From Janthinobacterium lividum (lineage in GTDB: Bacteria > Pseudomonadota > Gammaproteobacteria > Burkholderiales > Burkholderiaceae_D): 64,000 nt of DNA. Shown one piece after another: positions 19,491-26,945 of the stretch (positions are counted from its first letter, which is position 1; each line of letters opens with the position of its first letter). The notes under the pieces were generated by a model, which saw nothing but the letters and a program-made list of their open reading frames with translations, ran no database searches and had not been told where the DNA came from. The translations under genes were made by a program, and so were the position numbers. The DNA lies in assembly GCF_011601275.1 (NCBI RefSeq), contig NZ_JAAOLY010000006.1, positions 186,001 to 250,000 of the forward strand, read 5' to 3'.

Positions 19491-19541
19491 ATGAAATTAT
19501 CAGTATGGGAGATGCTTTCGCAAAGATTGAGTTTTACGTAA
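19491..19541 (+). pseudogene. Vestigial ORF start with strong ribosome binding site
   Basis: AGGGGAATAA precedes an ATG encoding MKLSVWEMLSQRLSFT and a stop. The strong site and AT-rich composition suggest the N-terminal remnant of a gene lost from the foreign segment, or a leader peptide. Similarity to a known protein could not be tested. Confidence 0.3.
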
Positions 19542-19602
19542 CTTGAACTGAGATAATTTGTCACATACAATGTTGTATTACGCTTAAGAACCTGCGGAAA
19601 AG

Positions 19603-19630
19603 GGATCAAGTCTGCCATTTGGGACACGAA
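19603..19630 (+). repeat. Direct repeat, copy 1
   Basis: GGATCAAGTCTGCCATTTGG continues as GACACGAA. It matches copy 2 at 19703 with few differences. The element may be an end remnant of an insertion sequence. Confidence 0.6.
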
Positions 19631-19702
19631 TCTAGGCCTTTATCTGCCATCAAACATGCAGCGGCATAAAGTACAAATTAGGGTGGCGTTTGGGTACTGC
19701 GA

Positions 19703-19730
19703 GGATCAAGTCCGCCATTCGGACACGATT
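19703..19730 (+). repeat. Direct repeat, copy 2
   Basis: GGATCAAGTCCGCCATTCGG continues as ACACGATT, at exactly 100 bases from copy 1. Together the copies flank a segment with no gene. Confidence 0.6.
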
Positions 19731-19749
19731 CACCACTCAAGAATCATTC

Positions 19750-20193
19750 CTACGACATTAGCCGTTTAACAGCCCTCCGATACTTCTCTATCCTCTCCAG
19801 ATCCTTCTGCGTCGGCTCCCCTATCCTCGACAAATCGCTATTCTCAGCCAGATCAGCCAGCTTGACGGCCTTGCCCACCGGATTCAAGGCCGCGCGGGCG
19901 ATGAACGCCTCATACGACTCGCCTTCGATCTTGGTCACGGCGCGCACGCCGTCGATGACTTCCTGGGAAAATCCTTCACTCGCCAGGTCGTCGAAGGTGA
20001 CTTTGCCGTCGCTGTCTTCCACCACGTCATGCAGTACGGCGACGATCTGCTGGGCGCCGGGGGCGACGCGCAGCATGACGCGCAAGGGGTGCAATATGTA
20101 TGGCGCGCCGCCCTTGTCCGACTGGCCGGCATGGGTGGCGGCGGCGATTTCAATCGCGCGCTCGAGGGTGCCGCGTCTTGCGTGTTGACTCAT
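19750..20193 (-). CDS. Stand-alone HD-domain (p)ppGpp hydrolase-like protein
   Basis: The product has 147 aa. It contains AAATHAGQSDKGGAPYILHPLRVML (about 12-36), VAVLHDVVEDSD with the HD metal pair near residue 50, and VKLADLAENSDLSR near 105. These are the metal and guanosine-tetraphosphate contacts of the SpoT/MESH hydrolase fold. There is no synthetase or TGS domain, so it could only degrade an alarmone or a related nucleotide. ATG at 20193 has GGAG seven bases upstream. The frame stays open far upstream, but that stretch is antisense-like coding shadow of the EI24 gene. Confidence 0.8.
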   Translation of the reverse strand: MSQHARRGTLERAIEIAAATHAGQSDKGGAPYILHPLRVMLRVAPGAQQIVAVLHDVVEDSDGKVTFDDLASEGFSQEVIDGVRAVTKIEGESYEAFIARAALNPVGKAVKLADLAENSDLSRIGEPTQKDLERIEKYRRAVKRLMS

Positions 20194-20195
20194 GT

Positions 20196-21035
20196 TCACT
20201 CCACTTTGATTAATGCATGCGTTGCGCGCCAGCCGCGGCGCTGCAAATGGCAAACGCTGGTGCACAGCAGGGCTGGCAACAGTAAATTGAGGACCGGTAC
20301 GAGCATCAGCAAGCACAGCAGCAGGCCCAGAGCAAAAATCGCCGGGCGCTGTTCGCGGCGCAACGCCGCTTGCTGTTCCGCGCCGAGCCCCTCTTCGGCC
20401 GCCGCGCCGTAGACCATCTGGACGTTCCAGGCCAGCAAGTACGAGATCAGCACGCACATGGCCCACACCGGAATCAAGAGGGAAAGCAGCAGCAACAGAT
20501 GACGCCGCCAGGCGGGGCGCGCGGAGGATGCATCCAGGCCGGCCGGAGGCTGCCACGCGGCATAGCGTCGCGCCGCCACCGCCTTGGCGCGATCCAGCAG
20601 CAGCCAGCGCAGCGGCAGGCGCGCCGTGCCGATGGCGCCGACGATAAAGACCATCACATAGAAAAAAGCAGCCAGCGCCAGCAACGCCAGGGCAATCTGG
20701 CCGATCGACAGCATGGCTTTGGCTGCGCTGCCCAGGCCGCCGGCGATATTGCCCATCTGCGACACGGTGGCCGGCCCGCTGGCCAGTGTCCCGACGCCAT
20801 CCATCACGCCCAGGCCCAGCAAGCCGGTGACGGACACCAGCGCCAGCATGGCGCTCAGCTCGACAAAAAAACGGCCGAAGTAACCATACAGTCCCAGCCA
20901 CAGCGCCACGACCGCCATGCACCACAGCGCGGAACGCCACCACAGCCCCGCATGACGCGCATCGCGCAGCCCCAGGCCGACGCATGTGAAGGCTTCCCGC
21001 CAGGCCAGCAGCCAGGTTTGCAATGTTTGTGTCAC
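20196..21035 (-). CDS. EI24-domain (CysZ-like) membrane protein
   Basis: The product has about 279 aa and five or six long hydrophobic stretches (for example SALWCMAVVALWLGLYGYF, LALLALAAFFYVMVFIVGAI and LLLLLSLLIPVWAMCVLISY). The overall plan and the C-terminal PVLNLLLPALLCTSVCHL resemble EI24/CysZ proteins, whose sulfate-related role is established only for CysZ. A GTG at 21035 is taken as the start because the hydrophilic QTWLLAWREAF segment is where the family begins; its ribosome binding site is distant. It ends two bases before the HD gene and probably forms an operon with it. Confidence 0.7.
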   Translation of the reverse strand: MTQTLQTWLLAWREAFTCVGLGLRDARHAGLWWRSALWCMAVVALWLGLYGYFGRFFVELSAMLALVSVTGLLGLGVMDGVGTLASGPATVSQMGNIAGGLGSAAKAMLSIGQIALALLALAAFFYVMVFIVGAIGTARLPLRWLLLDRAKAVAARRYAAWQPPAGLDASSARPAWRRHLLLLLSLLIPVWAMCVLISYLLAWNVQMVYGAAAEEGLGAEQQAALRREQRPAIFALGLLLCLLMLVPVLNLLLPALLCTSVCHLQRRGWRATHALIKVE

Positions 21036-21169
21036 GCTTGAACGTACTCCGCAATGAAGGGGCGGATACGCCGATCCGTATGTTGCCGATTGTACATGGA
21101 CAGGGCTGGCGCACGCGCCACCGAGAACGCAGCACAAAGCCGCCCCGGCTCATGCACCGTCAACAACGG

Positions 21170-22771
21170 TTATCGAAACGCCAAAGCAGTCGCGGCCTGC
21201 TCGGCACTTTTGCCAGAAGATTCATAACAAACCTGATTTCTCCCCGATGCCTTGGCCTTGTACAGTGCCTTATCAGCAAGCTCAACCAACTCGACCGGCA
21301 GGTTTTCCAGGTGCATCGGCATAAAAGCCGCCACGCCGACGCTGGCCGTCACCACGCCGAGAGGATTGCCACTATGCTCGATTCCCAGCGATTGCACGGC
21401 CTGGCGAACGCCTTCCGCCACCGCCAGTGCCCCCGGCAACTCCGTACCGGGCAATAAAACGACCATTTCCTCGCCGCCGTAGCGCGCCGCAAGGTCGCCC
21501 GGCCTGCGCATGCTGTAGCCGACCACTTTGCCGATTTTTCTCAGGCACTCGTCGCCGGCCACATGGCCATAGATATCGTTGTATTGCTTGAAGAAGTCGA
21601 CATCGATCAACACCAGCCCAAGTGAGCTGTCCTCACGCTGCGCACGGCTGAACTCGGCAAGCAGCGACTGATCGAAGTGGCGCCGGTTCGCCAGCCCCGT
21701 CAATCCATCCTGGTTGGCAAGGCGGGCCAGGGTTTCATTGATCATTTCCAGTTCATTGCGCGCCTCGACCAGTCCCGCCTCGCTCTTGACCCGCAAATCG
21801 ATCTGCCGCACCACGCGGTATCCGATGAAGGCGATCAGCAATACCAGCACGCCGCCCACCGCATTTTGCATCACCGCATCGACACGCCACGCCGCGAGCA
21901 CTTCATCCTGCGACAGCGCGGCGGAGACCACCAGCGGGTATTCCTCGACTCTACGATAGCTATTGATACGCGTCACGCCATCGACTCGCGACTTGATCAC
22001 AGCCGTCCCAACGGGACTTTTGGGCAAATAATCATGAAATAAGGGAAACTGCGAAAGATCGCGTCCCAGCAAACTTTCGTCGAACGGCCGTCTCAATAAC
22101 AGAATACCGTTTCCATTTGCAATGAAAATGGCGCCTTTTTTTCCTATCGAAAAGCGCTCATAAAACAGCCTGAAATAATTCATATCGATGGTCGCCAGCG
22201 CCACGCCGCCGAAACTGCCGTCAGGCATATTGATACGCCGCGACACGGTGACTATCCAGTGTCCAGTCGATTTGCTGCGCACGGGAGGCCCGACATAGGG
22301 ACCTCGATCTGCATGCGTTCGATGGTAGTTGAAGTAATCGCGATCGGAATTATTCAGATTGCTCAACAGCGTTTGCTGCGAGTTCACGAGCCAGCTGCCA
22401 TCCCTGGCATAGATGAAGATGCCATGCAACTGGCGCAGCTCGGCGACACGCGTGACCAGCAACTTGTGCATGCGGGCCAGTTCAGGATCGGAAACACCGT
22501 CTGTTTGCACCCGCTCCACCAGTCCGACCAGCACCGTATCGGCTTCCTTGATGGTGTCATAGGCATGCTGCGCAACAGATTGCGCCAGGTTGGCGCTTTC
22601 GCGCCCCGCTTCATCGAGTTGCACTTCGCGGGCGCGCAAGGTCATCCATAGCTGGATCGCCAGCAGCGACAGGCATACCAGCACGACAAATGAAATGGCC
22701 AGCGGCAGCAGGGAAAAGCCACGGAAGCGTGCTCCCAGCAATCGTGGCGGCAAGCTGCGTGACCTGGTCAT
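21170..22771 (-). CDS. Membrane diguanylate cyclase (dCACHE-GGDEF)
   Basis: The product has 533 aa. A first membrane helix (residues 20-45) is followed by a periplasmic dCACHE-like sensor of about 250 residues containing DRDYFNYHRTH and GVALATIDMNYF. A second helix lies near 300-320, then a linker, and a GGDEF domain from about 355. The active loop reads RYGGEEM rather than GGEEF, and an inhibitory RxxD site (RPGD) lies five residues upstream. It should make cyclic di-GMP in response to a small ligand. It is a single gene on the minus strand. Confidence 0.92.
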   Translation of the reverse strand: MTRSRSLPPRLLGARFRGFSLLPLAISFVVLVCLSLLAIQLWMTLRAREVQLDEAGRESANLAQSVAQHAYDTIKEADTVLVGLVERVQTDGVSDPELARMHKLLVTRVAELRQLHGIFIYARDGSWLVNSQQTLLSNLNNSDRDYFNYHRTHADRGPYVGPPVRSKSTGHWIVTVSRRINMPDGSFGGVALATIDMNYFRLFYERFSIGKKGAIFIANGNGILLLRRPFDESLLGRDLSQFPLFHDYLPKSPVGTAVIKSRVDGVTRINSYRRVEEYPLVVSAALSQDEVLAAWRVDAVMQNAVGGVLVLLIAFIGYRVVRQIDLRVKSEAGLVEARNELEMINETLARLANQDGLTGLANRRHFDQSLLAEFSRAQREDSSLGLVLIDVDFFKQYNDIYGHVAGDECLRKIGKVVGYSMRRPGDLAARYGGEEMVVLLPGTELPGALAVAEGVRQAVQSLGIEHSGNPLGVVTASVGVAAFMPMHLENLPVELVELADKALYKAKASGRNQVCYESSGKSAEQAATALAFR

Positions 22772-23101
22772 GGCGGCACTCCCGGATTTATATCCGGCAA
22801 AGTGTGCACCAAATAGGCGGCAACATACTCACACATCGTCACAAACACGATATAAAAAAGTCACTACCATGGCATCGATGAATCCGATTCATGCTTGCCA
22901 TTGTTTGCGATACCGCAATTCCAGCCACCTGCACAGCATGAACGCAAGATTTCTTTCATGGTCAAGGGGCCGTTGGCAAGGACATGTTTGACGCCATGGC
23001 GCCGGGTTACACGTAGATAACACCCGGCACAGGGAAGCAATCCCCCATCCCCGCCTCGACAGCGTACACTGGCTCCTCTTCCATCAACGCATTGGTCCTC
23101 C
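22772..23101. other. Divergent intergenic region
   Basis: These 330 bases separate the diguanylate cyclase from the divergent histidine kinase. I find no convincing ORF, RNA or strong promoter. A short AT-rich patch near 22845-22865 may belong to the cyclase promoter. Confidence 0.4.
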
Positions 23102-24256
23102 GTGAAACTATCGCGCTTTATTACCGGCCATCTGGAGCCGATCCTGGAAGAGTGGGAACTCTTCGCCAGGTCGCTGCCCATTCCGGGAGCCGCCATCTCG
23201 AAAGTGGAGTTGCGCGATCATGCCAAGCAGATGCTGCAAACCATCGTGCGCGACATGGACGTCATCGAGAACGCGGCGCAGCGAAAAAAGAAATCGACCA
23301 CGGGCGTATCAGAAATAACGGGCAAGGAAACGGCAGCCGCCACGCATGGCTCGCTGCGCCAGCAGATCGGCTTCACGCTGCCGCAACTGACGGCGGAATT
23401 TCGCGCGATGCGGGCCAGCGTGCTGCGCCTGTGGATGGCACAGGTGCCGGTAACGTCGAAAACGGCAACGGACGACATCTTGCGCTTCAATGAAGCGATA
23501 GACCAGGCGCTGCAGGAATCGGCCATACGCTACTCGCAGCAGAGCGACCGCACCCGCAATACCTTTCTCGCCATCCTCAGCCACGATCTGCGCAGTCCGC
23601 TGAGCACGATGACGATGGCCGGTGCGCTGCTGAGCAGGCCAAGCGCGACCTCCGCTTCCACGGTGCAGATAGGTGCGCGGGTCGCCCGCAGCGCGGCCAC
23701 CATGACAACCATGGTGAACGATTTGCTGGAATTTGCCAGGACGCAGCTGGGGGGACACATGCCCATTTCACCCGCCTTGGGCGACCTGGGGGAAATCTGC
23801 AAGACGGCCGTCGAGGATGCATCGGCCGCTCACCCGCAATGCAAGTTTGAACTGAGCACCACGGGCGAGATGATTGGCGACTTCGATGCGGCCCGCCTGT
23901 CCCAGCTTTTTTCCAATTTGCTCAACAATGCCGCGCAATACCGCACCGACGACCAGCCGGTGACCATCACGGCTTTCGGCGATGCCGATACGACCGTGGT
24001 GCAAGTGAAGAATTTCGGCCGCCAGATCCCGGAAGCGTCGCTGAAAAGCATTTTCGATCCGCTGGTCCAGCTGGCCATTTCCGACGATCACAAAGCGCCC
24101 AATGCCACCAGCATCGGCCTGGGTCTGTTTATCGCGCGTGAGATCGCCAGCGCGCACGGCGGCACCATCGGCGCCGAGTCCAGCCTGGAAAGCGGCACGA
24201 TATTTACCGTGCGCCTGCCCAGGGTATCGCTGAACGACAGAGGGAACGGCGGCTAG
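23102..24256 (+). CDS. Orphan soluble histidine kinase with RsbRD-type N-terminus
   Basis: The product has 384 aa. Residues 1-140 resemble the RsbRD N-terminal sensor fold (ITGHLEPILEEWELFARSL, then a helical bundle). HisKA has the phospho-histidine in AILSHDLRSPLSTM near residue 160. The HATPase has SNLLNNAAQYR (N box), VKNFGRQIP (a variant G1) and SIGLGLFIAREIASAHGG (G2). There is no membrane helix, so it should sense a cytoplasmic signal. No response regulator is adjacent. The start is GTG at 23102 without a clear ribosome binding site. Confidence 0.85.
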   Translation: MKLSRFITGHLEPILEEWELFARSLPIPGAAISKVELRDHAKQMLQTIVRDMDVIENAAQRKKKSTTGVSEITGKETAAATHGSLRQQIGFTLPQLTAEFRAMRASVLRLWMAQVPVTSKTATDDILRFNEAIDQALQESAIRYSQQSDRTRNTFLAILSHDLRSPLSTMTMAGALLSRPSATSASTVQIGARVARSAATMTTMVNDLLEFARTQLGGHMPISPALGDLGEICKTAVEDASAAHPQCKFELSTTGEMIGDFDAARLSQLFSNLLNNAAQYRTDDQPVTITAFGDADTTVVQVKNFGRQIPEASLKSIFDPLVQLAISDDHKAPNATSIGLGLFIAREIASAHGGTIGAESSLESGTIFTVRLPRVSLNDRGNGG

Positions 24257-24262
24257 GGACTA

Positions 24263-24293
24263 TCCCGGCAGATATCTGCGTCCCCTGCCGGGA
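24263..24293. terminator. Hairpin between convergent genes
   Basis: TCCCGGCAG and CTGCCGGGA form a perfect 9-bp stem between the histidine kinase stop and the stop of the small gene on the other strand. No thymine run follows, so its role as a terminator is uncertain. Confidence 0.4.
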
Positions 24294-24303
24294 CAGGCTC
24301 GCC

Positions 24304-24546
24304 CTACCTGCGGTTGAGCGGCACATATTCCCCCGGCAAGCTGGCCGCTTCCAGCGCATCGGCAAAGGCCAATAAAAACTTTGCAGGCCCATGCTCGGAC
24401 ACGAGCAGGGAGGCGCCCTTGTGGCGCAGCAGTTTCAGCACTTCCTGCTGGTGCGCCTGGTATTCGCTGGAGTGGCCGTAAAACGTTTGATACATTTCCA
24501 GCGTTTCCATGGCCTTGGCGGCCAGGATGAATTCGGGTTTGTCCAT
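24304..24546 (-). CDS. Small hypothetical protein
   Basis: This 80-aa protein is not recognised. It is predicted to be helical, with ILAAKAMETLEMYQTFYGHS near the start and LLVSEHGPAKFLLAFADALE in the second half. There is no signal peptide. A strong ribosome binding site (GAGGAGA) precedes the ATG, which supports a real gene. It is convergent with the histidine kinase gene. Confidence 0.65.
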   Translation of the reverse strand: MDKPEFILAAKAMETLEMYQTFYGHSSEYQAHQQEVLKLLRHKGASLLVSEHGPAKFLLAFADALEAASLPGEYVPLNRR

Positions 24547-24795
24547 GATGTCTCCTCGTTGTCATTGCTGCCAAAAACACGAAAAAAACCTGCAAGATGT
24601 GCGGCCCATGCCGGTCGCACTGCCTTGCGGCAACCACATCCGTATTTCCATCATACGCCTCAAGCCTGCCATTGCGCCGTCCTGCAGTGGATCTTTTTCT
24701 CTCCCGCCCGTCCGGCGCCATCCCTGCGGTGCGCACGCTAGCCGTGTGGTCCCGCGCATGGCATCATGCGCGTTGCCCATCCCTAATAACGACAT

Positions 24796-25545
24796 ATGGA
24801 CCAATATCACTTCCTCGTTGGCGAATTCAAGAAAAATAGCCCCTTTATTCCCGCCACGGCCAGCGCGCAGCTGTTCGCCTGGTTCGCGCACATCGGCGAA
24901 CCCGTCGAGCGTTACGGCAGCAAGACCGGCAAGGTCGTCAAGTTCTCGCTGAGAAACTACGAGAAGTCCCTGTTTGCGCCCGATGCCACCGGCATCGAGC
25001 TGTTTTCACCGCGCATCGTGCCGGCCGACGAGGCCGACGAGATCACAAACTGCGATGCGCTGGCCGTGTATGAACCGAGCGTTTCGCTGCTGCTGGCGAT
25101 GCGCGCCAGCAAGTTGCCGTTACAACAGCTGTTCGACGGCGCGCAGACCATTCCTGGCCTGTTTGAACATTGCGATTATATGTACGGCTACAGCGAAACC
25201 CTGGGCTATGGCAGCGGCTACGCACGCGCCTACCGGCAGCTCGATGCGGCCCATCCGATAACCTTTGGCACGCCTTGCCCGGCAAATAACTGGGCCGCCA
25301 TCAAGCGGCGCGGGCTGCAAGATGCGCACCTGCGCGATGTATATGCCATCAATGGTTTCACGCAAGCCAGACTGGATGCGCTGCCGCCAGAGCGCCGGCA
25401 AGCGCTGCGCGGTGCGATGCAAGCCCATGGCCGCTGCGAAGAACATGCCGGCTGGATCTTCTGGTACCTGCAGCCCGGGGAACTGGAGACGGCCCGCGCC
25501 GTACTGAACACGCATGCCATGCTCGGTGCGTACATCAACAATTGA
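24796..25545 (+). CDS. Hypothetical protein, 249 aa
   Basis: I do not recognise this protein. It is soluble, with no signal peptide or membrane helix. An N-terminal half rich in aromatic residues (MDQYHFLVGEFKKNSPF) is followed by a segment with CDYMYGYSETLGYGSGYARAYR near residue 135, then a basic helical part and EEHAGWIFWYLQPGELETA at the C-terminus. The base composition is native. It ends five bases before the next ORF start and probably forms an operon with it. Confidence 0.65.
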   Translation: MDQYHFLVGEFKKNSPFIPATASAQLFAWFAHIGEPVERYGSKTGKVVKFSLRNYEKSLFAPDATGIELFSPRIVPADEADEITNCDALAVYEPSVSLLLAMRASKLPLQQLFDGAQTIPGLFEHCDYMYGYSETLGYGSGYARAYRQLDAAHPITFGTPCPANNWAAIKRRGLQDAHLRDVYAINGFTQARLDALPPERRQALRGAMQAHGRCEEHAGWIFWYLQPGELETARAVLNTHAMLGAYINN

Positions 25546-25550
25546 TATCC

Positions 25551-25793
25551 ATGAACCCACACCTTTCCCTGCACTGCTATCTGCAAGACGCGCCGTCCGA
25601 ACGTCCGCAACGCTGCTCCGACGTGACCATCCAGGCCGACCCGGCCACCCTGCGCGCCATCGCCCATTTTCTGCTGGCCAGCGCGGACACCTTCGATCAG
25701 GCGCAAGAGCGCGCCGGCATGCACGCCCATCTGCAAGACGAGTGGGACGGCTGGCAGGACGACTTCCCCGACCTGGTCGTCGTGGCGGCCTAG
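25551..25793 (+). CDS. Small hypothetical protein with duplicated 3' end
   Basis: The product has 80 aa and is acidic, with no known domain. The middle reads DVTIQADPATLRAIAHFLLASA and the end GWQDDFPDLVVVAA. Its last 15 codons, stop and downstream bases fall inside a 56-bp tandem duplication. ATG at 25551 is chosen; a TTG three codons upstream is possible. It follows the 249-aa gene immediately. Confidence 0.55.
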   Translation: MNPHLSLHCYLQDAPSERPQRCSDVTIQADPATLRAIAHFLLASADTFDQAQERAGMHAHLQDEWDGWQDDFPDLVVVAA

Positions 25794-25867
25794 CCAGGCG
25801 CCCCGGCTGGCAGGACGACTTCCCCGACCTGGTCGTCGTGGCGGCCTAGCCAGGCGCCCCGGCTGGC
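25749..25867 (+). repeat. 56-bp tandem duplication
   Basis: A 56-base unit starting GGCTGGCAGGACGACTTCCC at 25749 is repeated exactly at 25805, and a third copy starts at 25861 but breaks after seven bases. The first unit covers the end and stop codon of the 80-aa gene; the second is non-coding. Confidence 0.95.
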
Positions 25868-25912
25868 GCGCGTCGGGTAACATACGCCACCTTTGCCATA
25901 CAGAGAACACCG

Positions 25913-26857
25913 ATGCACCAATCCCGATATGCCCTGCCGTCGCTGCGCACGGCCGTAATGGCCGCCGCGCTGGCCAGCCTGTCCGCCTGCGCCAGCCAGC
26001 CCGCGCACGAGGCGCTGTTCCTCGCCACCACGCTCACGCCTGCGCATTCCTTCACCAAGGGCATCGAAGGCCCGGCCGTGGATGCGGATGGCAATATCTA
26101 TGCCGTCAACTTTGCGCGCCAGCAAACAATCGGCAAGGTCAGCCCCGGCGGCGCCGGCGAGGTGTACCTGACCCTGCCCGGCACCAGCATCGCCAACGGC
26201 ATCCGCTTCGGCAGCCGGGGCCAGATGTATCTGGCCGACTACATGGAACACACGATCTACCTGGTCGACCCGGCCACGCGCGCGCTGACCATCCACGCGC
26301 GCGAGCCGCGCATGACGCAGCCGAACGACATCGCCATCACGGCCGACGACGTGCTGTATGCGAGCGACCCGAACTGGAAGGAAAACACGGGCCGCGTGTG
26401 GCGCATCGCGACCGACGGCACGGTGACCCTGGCGCTCGACACCATGGGCACGGCCAACGGCATCGAGGTCAGCCCCGACGGCAAGATTTTGTACGTGAAT
26501 GAAAGCGTGCAGCGCAATATCTGGATGTACGACATCGCCGCTGACGGCAGCCTGAGCGGCAAGCGATTGCTGATCAAGTTCGACGATTTCGGCATGGACG
26601 GCATGCGCGTGGACGTGGACGGCAACCTGTACGTGACGCGCTACGGCAAGGGCACGGTGGTCAAATTGTCGCCGCAAGGGCGCATCCTGCGCGAAATCAG
26701 CGTGCCCGGTGCCAAGCCCAGCAACATCACCTTCGGCGGCCCCGATGGCCGCACGGCCTACGTGACGGAAGTGGTGCAGGGACGGCTGCTGCAGTTTCGC
26801 GTCGACCGCCCGGGCCTCGAATGGCAGCGGGCGCAAGAGCGGCGCAAGCCCGAATAG
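25913..26857 (+). CDS. SMP-30/gluconolactonase-like beta-propeller lipoprotein
   Basis: The product has 314 aa. A signal peptide ends in a lipobox (LSAC, cysteine near residue 25), so it is probably membrane-anchored. The rest is a six-bladed propeller of the SMP-30/strictosidine synthase type. Candidate metal ligands are the glutamate in GIEGPAVD, the asparagines in QPNDIAIT and TANGIEVSPDG, and the aspartate in MDGMRVDVDGN. Family members are Ca- or Zn-dependent lactonases or related hydrolases; the substrate is unknown. It starts 46 bases after the 56-bp duplication. Confidence 0.82.
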   Translation: MHQSRYALPSLRTAVMAAALASLSACASQPAHEALFLATTLTPAHSFTKGIEGPAVDADGNIYAVNFARQQTIGKVSPGGAGEVYLTLPGTSIANGIRFGSRGQMYLADYMEHTIYLVDPATRALTIHAREPRMTQPNDIAITADDVLYASDPNWKENTGRVWRIATDGTVTLALDTMGTANGIEVSPDGKILYVNESVQRNIWMYDIAADGSLSGKRLLIKFDDFGMDGMRVDVDGNLYVTRYGKGTVVKLSPQGRILREISVPGAKPSNITFGGPDGRTAYVTEVVQGRLLQFRVDRPGLEWQRAQERRKPE

Positions 26858-26894
26858 CGTGTGGGGATGTCGGCTTACCACGATGGCCCGGTAG

Positions 26895-26924
26895 GTCGGC
26901 TTAGCCGGAACGGCGTAAGCCGAC
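26895..26924. repeat. GTYGGnTTA hairpin repeat, copy 3
   Basis: GTCGGCTTA and TAAGCCGAC are perfect 9-base arms, preceded by GTAG, between two convergent genes. The loop is 12 bases, longer than in copies 1 and 2. Confidence 0.8.
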
Positions 26925-26945
26925 AACATGGTTAGCGCGACCGGG

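Larger units (their letters stand above)
19279..19749. other. AT-rich non-coding flank of the foreign gene
   Basis: This 471-base stretch separates the AT-rich gene from the HD-domain gene. It holds a 16-residue ORF with a good ribosome binding site and two copies of a roughly 28-bp repeat exactly 100 bases apart. No copy of the ssrA 3' end is visible, so I cannot define an attachment site. Confidence 0.55.

Noticed and set aside
17345..19749. Attachment-site duplication of the ssrA 3' end
   Set aside because: I looked for a second copy of the ssrA 3' terminal sequence downstream and found none, so a phage- or island-type att pair is not supported within the window.
20190..21153. N-terminal extension of the HD protein through the EI24 region
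   Set aside because: The open frame is a second-frame shadow of the EI24 gene; the HD gene has a well-placed ribosome binding site at its own ATG.
22864..23196. 110-codon minus-strand ORF upstream of the histidine kinase
   Set aside because: No ribosome binding site or domain, and it overlaps the start of the better-supported kinase gene.
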